Source of the DNA: Chrysochromulina tobinii
Taxonomy: Eukaryota > Haptophyta > Prymnesiales > Chrysochromulinaceae
DNA: 11,336 nucleotides
Assembly (NCBI GenBank): GCA_001275005.1
Contig: JWZX01001397.1
Span: 1 to 11,336 of the forward strand
Direction of reading: 5' to 3'
Shown: positions 6,779 through 11,336 of the stretch, one piece after another
Position numbering within the stretch: the stretch's first letter is position 1
Layout of the letters: every line of letters starts with the position of its first letter
Made by a program: the position numbers and the translations under genes
Notes under the pieces: model-generated
The model's input: only the letters and a program-made list of their open reading frames with translations
Told to the model about the DNA's origin: nothing
Database searches by the model: none

Positions 6779-8350
6779 ATGGCGGAAAGTAGAGCGTGTG
6801 AAATGAATGCTGCTGCTTCACCACCTCTTAGCCAGAGGACGTCTTGCGCAGCAGCTGGCCCTCAAATGGGCGTGGTCGACTGGGCTCAGGAGGCGCGTCG
6901 CGCCGCTGTCAATGCGATTGACGACGCACTGTTGCAGCCGCTTTACCGACTGCACGACAAGAAAGTTGTCCACCACACCACGAAGACACTCCTCGCCGTC
7001 GAGATGTACCTGCTCCGCTTTGTCGAAGATCCTTACATGCCTGAGATCTTGAAGCGCGTCATCCGTAAAGCGTGGGAGCTCACGTGCGATGAGATGAACG
7101 CGGAGCTCGTCGAAGAGGTCCTTGATATGTTTGGGCAGGCGGACCGCCAGCTGGCCAAATACCGGCTCGATGGCTGGCCGGGACCACCTCGGCTGTGGTA
7201 CTTTGGCGACGCTGGCGTCAGCACATGCGAGGCCACGCGCCGCTTCTGGCTGGGCATGCGCGCAAAGTTTCTGTACGCGCAGATTCCTGCAGACGCCTCG
7301 ACGTGGAAGGTGGTCCGCGACCCGCTCGGCTTTGTGATTCTCGCATTGAAGATGCAGCCGATCTCGTCCCTCTTCGCCTTCTTTGCAACCTTTGTGCTCA
7401 TCGAGCGCGACGACGAGTATCAGCTGGTGCGGTTCATCCTGAAGGTCAAAGCGGCATCCTTTTTCAGCCAAGGTATAGTGCCCGCCGTCGCCCTTGGCAT
7501 GGGCTACCACCGTTGTTTGTTGTCGAGCGGGGCTGGCTGCGTTGACAGCTCACCCGCCTCCTCGCCGACGTTCCCGTTATACATCGCGTCGACCGTGGGG
7601 CAGCTCTGCTTGATTTGGTGGTGCTTCGGCCTGCTGGCCTGCAAGCAAGCGTACGGCGGGAAGGAGAACATTCAAGCTCTGGAATACGTCCGCCTCGACG
7701 TTGCCGATGGTAAGATGGATGGCGCTGTGACCGAAGCACACATCAGGAAGCTTAGCAAGGTCCGAGGCGCTGAAGCGGCAGCCCCGAGCTGCGCGATCCA
7801 TGTACATCAGGTGCGCGATGCCATCGAGGCGCAGCGTCGCCGACGCCAAGCATCACGGCGCATGGGAGGCTACCTGCCGTACTTTATGCTATTCGATCTA
7901 TTTGTCCTGATTGCGTTGGTGCTCGGCTGGATCGTCGGCTTCGTCTACAACTATGGACTGGACCCCCAGGACCCAATCTTCTGGTCGAGCCTATACGACC
8001 TCAAGATGCTCTACGGCCTCGGCTCGTTCCCGTTCCTCCTGTTTCAGATATATCCCATAGGCGAAGCGCTGCACGAGGCACAAGCCACCGGCTACGATCA
8101 ATCTGGGCAGCTCGTCCGGTGCCTGTACACTTCCGACCGTCTGGCAATCTACCGTGCCACGCACCCGCCGACCACCAGCGCCCGTGTCGAGAGCATTCTG
8201 AAGCGCGGGCCCTCACCCGAGGAGCAGGCTGCAGCCACCAAGATACAGGCCGTCCGACGCGGTCGGAAGGTGCGCACCTTGTACGGCTTTCTAAAGGGGC
8301 TTGCTGCGCGGGTGAGCCAGCTGTGGCCGAAGAGTTCGAAAAGCAAGTAG
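6779..8350 (+). CDS. Polytopic membrane protein with C-terminal IQ motif, unknown function
   Basis: I choose the ATG at 6779 (MAESRACEMNAAASPP). The frame is open from 6659, but that part ends in an acceptor-like sequence and reads as leader; the ATG at 6803 is an alternative. Counting from 6779 there are 523 residues. The first 180 are soluble and helix-rich (EILKRVIRKAWELTCDEMNA) and end with PRLWYFGDAG and FWLGMRAKFLYAQIP. About five hydrophobic segments follow: FVILALKMQPISSLFAFFA, a segment around GIVPAVALGMG, FPLYIASTVGQLCLIWW, YFMLFDLFVLIALVLGWIV, and LYGLGSFPFLLFQIYPIG. ERDDEYQLVRFILK links the first two. The tail carries a perfect IQ motif, IQAVRRGRKVR, expected to bind calmodulin or a related EF-hand protein, and a basic end. 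I recall similar IQ-tailed membrane proteins only as uncharacterised proteins of protists. A calcium-responsive channel, transporter or scaffold is possible, but no pore or transport motif is visible. It ends in TAG, convergent with the PAP2 gene. Confidence 0.82.
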   Translation: MAESRACEMNAAASPPLSQRTSCAAAGPQMGVVDWAQEARRAAVNAIDDALLQPLYRLHDKKVVHHTTKTLLAVEMYLLRFVEDPYMPEILKRVIRKAWELTCDEMNAELVEEVLDMFGQADRQLAKYRLDGWPGPPRLWYFGDAGVSTCEATRRFWLGMRAKFLYAQIPADASTWKVVRDPLGFVILALKMQPISSLFAFFATFVLIERDDEYQLVRFILKVKAASFFSQGIVPAVALGMGYHRCLLSSGAGCVDSSPASSPTFPLYIASTVGQLCLIWWCFGLLACKQAYGGKENIQALEYVRLDVADGKMDGAVTEAHIRKLSKVRGAEAAAPSCAIHVHQVRDAIEAQRRRRQASRRMGGYLPYFMLFDLFVLIALVLGWIVGFVYNYGLDPQDPIFWSSLYDLKMLYGLGSFPFLLFQIYPIGEALHEAQATGYDQSGQLVRCLYTSDRLAIYRATHPPTTSARVESILKRGPSPEEQAAATKIQAVRRGRKVRTLYGFLKGLAARVSQLWPKSSKSK

Positions 8351-8628
8351 GTAACAAGTAGGCATTGCAAGTGTGTAGGTCGGAGACTGCGTGCTGTGGG
8401 ACGATACGCGCTCATTCGGACACTCGGAGCCTCTAAAGCTTTCACACAGAAACCTTTCACACCGTCCGATACTAGAGATTCTACGTTGAAAGATCGGATC
8501 TTGCGAATGCTAATACGCTCGACAGCCGTCTGGTTCGGTACACGTGTCGTGACATCTCGACCCGAGTCGCCGAGTGTACCAGTTGAAACAGAGGGCCTTG
8601 GAGCGCTCATCGGTTGGATTGGAACCCA
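8351..8628. other. Convergent 3' intergenic region
   Basis: These 278 bases lie between two convergent stop codons and must hold both 3' untranslated regions. The middle is AT-richer than the genes (CTTTCACACAGAAACCTTTC near 8439-8458, with an imperfect repeat of TTTCACAC). I see no gene and no recognisable polyadenylation signal. Confidence 0.5.
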
Positions 8629-9231
8629 TCAGGAATTTTTCTTGAGCCATCGCGCCACTACGCGCTCGGCACTGCCTACGACAAGTGCGCCGAGCACAAG
8701 CAAGGCCACCACGGCTGGGGCAGCCGCCGATGTGCCAGCCATAGCGGTGCCCGCTGACGACTGCAGCACACGTGCCGTCAACGCGGGTTGCAGCTGGGCC
8801 GCCCAAACGGATCCGGCCATTGTGCCCAAGACAGCGCCCACGCTCACTTGCGCGACCGTGTGCAAGCCAGCTCGAACTCGGAGGTATGCCAGCGCTGCCG
8901 CGAGCCCGAAGCATACCGTCGGGACCGCGGCGCGCAGCAGCGGCAGCGGAGCGATGGCACCGACTGCGAGATGCAGCATCTGCTCGTCTGCGACCGTCGA
9001 CAAGTACGATGCGAAGAAGAAGAGCGACTGTGAATGGCTCGAGGGCATGCCCGGATCACTCAGCTCAGCACCATCCGGACGGCGCATGTTGAAGACGCGC
9101 TTGAGTACCTTGCCCATAAGCGCGTTGAGCACAGCGCCGAGAATACAGCCCGCCGTCTGCAGGTCGCGTCGGCAACACAAGGTGGCGAAGGCCGTGCCGG
9201 AGACGAGCCACTTGGTCTCGAGGAGCGGCAT
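8629..9231 (-). CDS. PAP2-superfamily phosphatase, dolichyl-diphosphatase-like
   Basis: An integral membrane acid-phosphatase-fold enzyme. The complete three-part active site is present: Lys44 with Arg51-Pro52 (KRVFNMRRP, the K-x6-RP motif), PSSH at 63-66 within GMPSSHSQ, and Arg118 with His124 (RVRAGLHTVAQV). The GMPSSHSQ wording, and a Gln rather than Asp four residues after the last His, match the dolichyldiphosphatase (DOLPP1/CAX4) and plant LPP-gamma branch as I recall it. The expected reaction is removal of a phosphate from dolichyl or another polyprenyl diphosphate on the lumenal face of the ER, recycling the carrier for N-glycosylation; a plastid lipid phosphate role is the alternative. 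At 200 residues it has membrane segments around 9-19, 27-40, 68-81, 88-115, 128-145 and 165-185. Homologues have about 20 more residues before the first helix. Here an in-frame stop lies 16-18 bases upstream of the ATG, so either the protein is short at its N-terminus or a small first exon was missed. Confidence 0.92.
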   Translation of the reverse strand: MPLLETKWLVSGTAFATLCCRRDLQTAGCILGAVLNALMGKVLKRVFNMRRPDGAELSDPGMPSSHSQSLFFFASYLSTVADEQMLHLAVGAIAPLPLLRAAVPTVCFGLAAALAYLRVRAGLHTVAQVSVGAVLGTMAGSVWAAQLQPALTARVLQSSAGTAMAGTSAAAPAVVALLVLGALVVGSAERVVARWLKKNS

Positions 9232-9428
9232 CCCGCGCGAGTTCCATCATGGAGTTCCTGCCGGCCCCGCGGCATTCGAGAGTGTGAATACAACGACCTC
9301 TCAGATCAAGGACACCGACCGGCTGCCGGGTGGTGGGGGGGTCTAGTTCCTAGTACTTTGTCGGCTAGTAAGAGACATACACTCCTGCCCTGGCAATGAC
9401 GATTGTGTGGCATCCCCATCTTCAAGAG

Positions 9429-9556
9429 CGTCCCTGCTGTGTTACTCGCCTCTCCTATGCAGCCACTGCCTCCCACCGGTGCGCCGACTCCACGTCCCTG
9501 CTGTGTTACTCGCCTCTCCTATGCAGCCACTGCCTCCCACCGGTGCGCCGACTCCA
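9429..9556. repeat. Tandem duplication of 64 bp covering the exonuclease stop codon
   Basis: Two identical 64-base copies lie head to tail at 9429-9492 and 9493-9556, each starting CGTCCCTGCTGTGTTACTCG and ending GCGCCGACTCCA. The right copy contains the TAA (9506-9508) that ends the exonuclease ORF; the left copy repeats the same terminal codons in a shifted frame (64 is not a multiple of 3). Perfect identity suggests a recent event or an assembly artefact. Confidence 0.93.
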
Positions 9557-10693
9557 CATCGGGTCAACCTCGATGGAGTCCACCAGGCGCATCGGCACGC
9601 CCGCTGGGTGCCACGCGTCCTCCGCCGCGCCAAACTGGGCAGTGGCGGCAGGCGCGGTGCAGGCCATGGTGCTGCAAGCCATGGCAGTGGTGCTGGCCAT
9701 GGTGGTGCTGGCCATGGTGGTGCACGCCATGGTGGAGGTGCAGGCCATGGCAGTGCAGGCCATGTTGGTGCTGCAGGCGGCGACGGTGGCGGCAGCACTC
9801 GCGGTAGTGGCGGCTGGAGGCGTCTCACGCTGCCGGCTCAGCAGCTCCAGAGCCACCGCCCGACTTGCCCACGCGTCCAGTGCCGCGTATCGGGTCTGCT
9901 CGTCGTCGAGGCACGTGGACTCCCAGGCACTCGTTCGCACGCGCTCCTCCTTGGGCAGGTGCCGTCGCAAGCACGCCTCCACCAGCTCGCTCAGCGACCA
10001 TGGCCGCTCGCCGTACGTGAGCACAGCGGCCGCCAGCCTCTGATGCTCCAGCAGCCCCGCCGCCTGAAGCCCAAAGTCCCTGCGCAGCTTGTGCATGTCA
10101 TTCAGCACCTTGGAGCCCGCCTTGAGAACGCGCCTGTCTTCGATGACGGTCGCGAGGCGCTCAGGGAAGCGGCTCATCGCCGCCACGTGGAAGAGGTAGA
10201 CGCTCGTGCCCGTCGCGAGCTGTACCAGGGCTGCCGGACGCTGCGTCTTGCCCGACTCGTAGGTCACGGTCCACTCGATGTCGAAGCCAACGAGGGAGAG
10301 CGTGCCGGCATCGGCAGCGGCGACGAGCGCTTCGCACAGCTCATCGGCCTCGCCCTCTGAGCGCGTGTACACGATCGGTACCGGCAAGGCGAGCGGCGGC
10401 AGTGCGCCCGACCGTGCAGCCTCGTCGAAGCGCGGGAGCTTGCGCGCAGCGGGTGTGGGGCCGCCACCAGCGGCTCGCCCAAACGCGGGCAGCTTGCGAG
10501 CGCGGGCGGCCGCGGGTGGCGGCTCTGCGGCCGCGGGTGGCGGCTCTGCGGCCGCAAGTGGCGGCTCTGCGGCCGCGGGTGGCGGCTCTGCGGCCGCGGG
10601 TGGCGGCTCTGCGGCCGCGGGTGGCGGTTCTGTGTCCTCGGCATCGATGATCTCAAGGAGCATGTCAATGCCGGCCGTGCTGCTCTGACTCAT
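9506..10693 (-). CDS. DEDDy 3'-5' exonuclease, WRN/RNase D type
   Basis: A nuclease of the DnaQ-like fold that removes nucleotides from 3' ends using two metal ions. All motifs are present: Exo I Asp138 and Glu140 (VGFDIEW), Exo II Asp199 (KVLNDMHKLRRDFG) and Exo III Tyr269 and Asp273 (QTRYAALDAWASRAV). The spacing, PAALVQLATG, and the RTSAWE before Exo III place it with the Werner-syndrome exonuclease-like group rather than bacterial RNase D; no helicase or HRDC domain is present. The domain covers about residues 104-287. The head holds six copies of EPPPAAA (22-63), then two short KLP-containing repeats (RKLPAFGRAA and RKLPRFDEAA). The tail after residue 288 is Ala/Thr/Met-Ala-Cys-rich from a second minisatellite and is probably disordered. 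Targeting is unclear. The start at 10693 is the first ATG after an in-frame TAG at 10700, though the frame reads well upstream of that TAG. Confidence 0.93.
   Translation of the reverse strand: MSQSSTAGIDMLLEIIDAEDTEPPPAAAEPPPAAAEPPPAAAEPPLAAAEPPPAAAEPPPAAARARKLPAFGRAAGGGPTPAARKLPRFDEAARSGALPPLALPVPIVYTRSEGEADELCEALVAAADAGTLSLVGFDIEWTVTYESGKTQRPAALVQLATGTSVYLFHVAAMSRFPERLATVIEDRRVLKAGSKVLNDMHKLRRDFGLQAAGLLEHQRLAAAVLTYGERPWSLSELVEACLRRHLPKEERVRTSAWESTCLDDEQTRYAALDAWASRAVALELLSRQRETPPAATTASAAATVAACSTNMACTAMACTSTMACTTMASTTMASTTAMACSTMACTAPAATAQFGAAEDAWHPAGVPMRLVDSIEVDPMWSRRTGGRQWLHRRGE
9663..9776. repeat. GCCATGG minisatellite in the exonuclease tail
   Basis: Seven copies of a 15- or 18-base unit starting GCCATGGTGGTG or GCCATGGCAGTG begin at 9663, 9678, 9696, 9711, 9726, 9744 and 9759. 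All unit lengths are multiples of 3, so copy changes keep the exonuclease frame open. On the minus strand they encode Met-Ala-Cys-Thr-like units. The plus strand over the same bases encodes a Gly/His-rich shadow ORF. Confidence 0.88.
10508..10633. repeat. Six 21-bp units encoding EPPPAAA repeats
   Basis: Six head-to-tail units of GGCCGCGGGTGGCGGCTCTGC start at 10508, 10529, 10550, 10571, 10592 and 10613. The third differs at GCAAGTGG (giving Leu for Pro) and the sixth at GGTTCTGT. Most unit junctions create GCGGCCGC. The array encodes residues 22-63 of the exonuclease and keeps frame because 21 is a multiple of 3. Confidence 0.95.
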
Positions 10694-10699
10694 GGCGCG

Positions 10700-10867
10700 C
10701 TACCGGCCGCGGACGACGCCGATGATGGTGCTACCGTCCGGATACGAGAGCAATACTCGCACGATGTCAGGAAGCGATGTAAGCAAAGGCGGACCGCTCG
10801 CCGCGCGCACCGTCCACTTCGAGGCCCACAGAGGCGAATTTCGCCGACCGGGCCGACCGTGAGACAT
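10700..10867 (-). CDS. Small ORF directly upstream of and in frame with the exonuclease
   Basis: A 55-codon ORF (ATG at 10867, MSHGRPGRRNSPLW) whose second half looks coding (SLPDIVRVLLSYPDGSTIIG, then VVRGR) with G/C-ending codons. It stops with TAG at 10700-10702, only six bases before the exonuclease ATG and in the same frame. It may be an upstream ORF controlling translation, the former N-terminus of the exonuclease cut by a stop mutation, or chance. The open frame extends to 11014, but that part is AT-richer and looks untranslated. No family is recognised. Confidence 0.3.
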   Translation of the reverse strand: MSHGRPGRRNSPLWASKWTVRAASGPPLLTSLPDIVRVLLSYPDGSTIIGVVRGR

Positions 10868-11048
10868 TTCCCCGCCGCGGCAGCTGATGCGAAAGGCTAA
10901 CACTGTAAAACATGCAGAAACACTATGAGCTTCCAATGAAAAACGGAGTGCGAGCTTGGTGTCATGAATCTGTACGATCAGTCGCAGCATCCCTGTAAAA
11001 TGTCCATCGTTCATGAATTGACATGACTCAGAAGTAGGGCGATATATG
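10868..11048. other. AT-richer spacer between exonuclease gene and tRNA
   Basis: This stretch drops in GC content compared with the genes and probably holds the exonuclease promoter and 5' leader (minus strand) and the short upstream flank of the tRNA (plus strand). GATATATG at 11041-11048 abuts the tRNA; it is too close to be a classical -30 TATA element. Confidence 0.4.
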
Positions 11049-11121
11049 GCTTGCCTAGCTCAGTTGGTAGAGCGCTAGACCTTTAATCTAGTGGTCTCGG
11101 GTTCGATCCCCGAGGTGAGTA
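11049..11121 (+). tRNA. tRNA-Lys (anticodon UUU)
   Basis: It folds as a full cloverleaf. The acceptor is GCTTGCC with GGTGAGT (three G-U pairs, four Watson-Crick) plus discriminator A. The D arm is GCTC/GAGC with loop AGTTGGTA. The anticodon stem CTAGA/TCTAG is perfect, with loop CCTTTAA and anticodon TTT at 11082-11084. The T arm TCGGG/CCCGA is perfect with loop TTCGATC. Internal Pol III promoters are clear: an A box around TAGCTCAGTTGG (11056-11067) and a B box GGTTCGATCCC (11100-11110). There is no intron and no encoded CCA, as expected for a nuclear eukaryotic gene. The odd point is C at position 33 (11081), where elongator tRNAs almost always have U. Confidence 0.92.
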
Positions 11122-11135
11122 TAAAAAGATTGTCC

Positions 11136-11156
11136 TTTTATATCCTTTTATATTTT
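11136..11156 (+). terminator. RNA polymerase III terminator T-tracts
   Basis: Three TTTT runs (11136-11139, 11146-11149, 11153-11156) start 15 bases after the tRNA 3' end. Four or more T on the non-template strand is the standard Pol III stop. The duplicated CCTTTTATAT gives back-up stops. Confidence 0.8.
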
Positions 11157-11258
11157 AAAGAGTCTTCCGTAAGGGCGAGCTTCTTGTCGACGAGCATGGC
11201 AGCCGGCTGCTGCGCGTGCGCATCGCACGTACAAGATCGCACGCGCCTTCCGGGTGAC

Positions 11259-11295
11259 GGGGGGTTTGTTATCGAATTTGGGGGGGTTTGTTATC
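11259..11295. repeat. 15-bp direct repeat near the right edge
   Basis: GGGGGGTTTGTTATC occurs at 11259-11273 and again at 11281-11295, separated by GAATTTG. Short palindrome-like pieces follow (ATACGTAT, and CATGTAT repeated towards the edge). This could be the border of a longer tandem array or of a mobile element outside the window. Confidence 0.7.
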
Positions 11296-11336
11296 AGGAT
11301 ACGTATCCCATGTATCTAACATGTATCGTGCATGTA

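Noticed and set aside
3468-9231. A dedicated operon or gene cluster for lipid and glycan metabolism
   Set aside because: Genes lie on both strands with separate promoters; the functional link is only general, so I do not claim a cluster.
8396-9346. Plus-strand 316-codon Ser/Thr/Ala-rich ORF
   Set aside because: It is antisense to the PAP2 gene, which has intact catalytic motifs; no domain is recognised on the plus strand.
9407-10360. Plus-strand 317-codon Gly/His-rich ORF
   Set aside because: It is the reverse shadow of the exonuclease gene and its minisatellite; the minus strand carries all the DEDDy motifs.

Overview
The window looks like nuclear DNA of a GC-rich, intron-poor unicellular eukaryote, most likely an alga with a secondary plastid such as a haptophyte. 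This is an inference. The grounds are eukaryotic families (ATGL-like patatin lipase, GT90/CAP10 glycosyltransferase, dolichyl-diphosphatase-like PAP2 enzyme, WRN-type exonuclease, IQ-motif membrane protein), a tRNA followed by poly-T Pol III stops, a canonical 53-nt GT-AG intron, and no operons or Shine-Dalgarno sites. TGA, TAA and TAG all end reading frames, so the standard code applies.

Layout. (1) 1-1713, minus strand: an unrecognised gene with a Cys-rich C-terminus. It may continue through at least one short intron past the left edge. (2) About 1869-2420: an ACGCAAT satellite with a 52-bp higher-order period and a small recurring hairpin. (3) 2421-3201: no convincing gene; a GA microsatellite. 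(4) 3202-5534, minus: a GT90-like glycosyltransferase with an N-terminal Cys-rich module and a coding-like stretch in another frame just past its stop codon. (5) 5637-6626, minus: a compact patatin/ATGL-like lipase. (6) 6779-8350, plus: a polytopic membrane protein with a C-terminal IQ motif, sharing a short bidirectional promoter region with the lipase. (7) 8629-9231, minus: a PAP2/dolichyl-diphosphatase-like phosphatase, convergent with (6). (8) 9506-10693, minus: a DEDDy 3'-5' exonuclease of the WRN type, with minisatellites in both its head and its tail, and preceded by a small in-frame ORF ended by a single TAG. (9) 11049-11121, plus: tRNA-Lys(UUU) with an unusual C33, then T4 Pol III stops. 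The right edge has short direct repeats.

The genes do not form an obvious pathway. Two act on lipids (lipase, polyprenyl-phosphate phosphatase) and one on glycans (GT90). Dolichyl diphosphate recycling and glycosylation are both secretory-pathway functions, but the adjacency may be chance. I see no clear new multi-gene system. The best leads are the alternative-frame extension of the GT90 gene, the hairpin-bearing satellite, the C33 tRNA, the single in-frame TAG before the exonuclease, and the spliced gene at the left edge.
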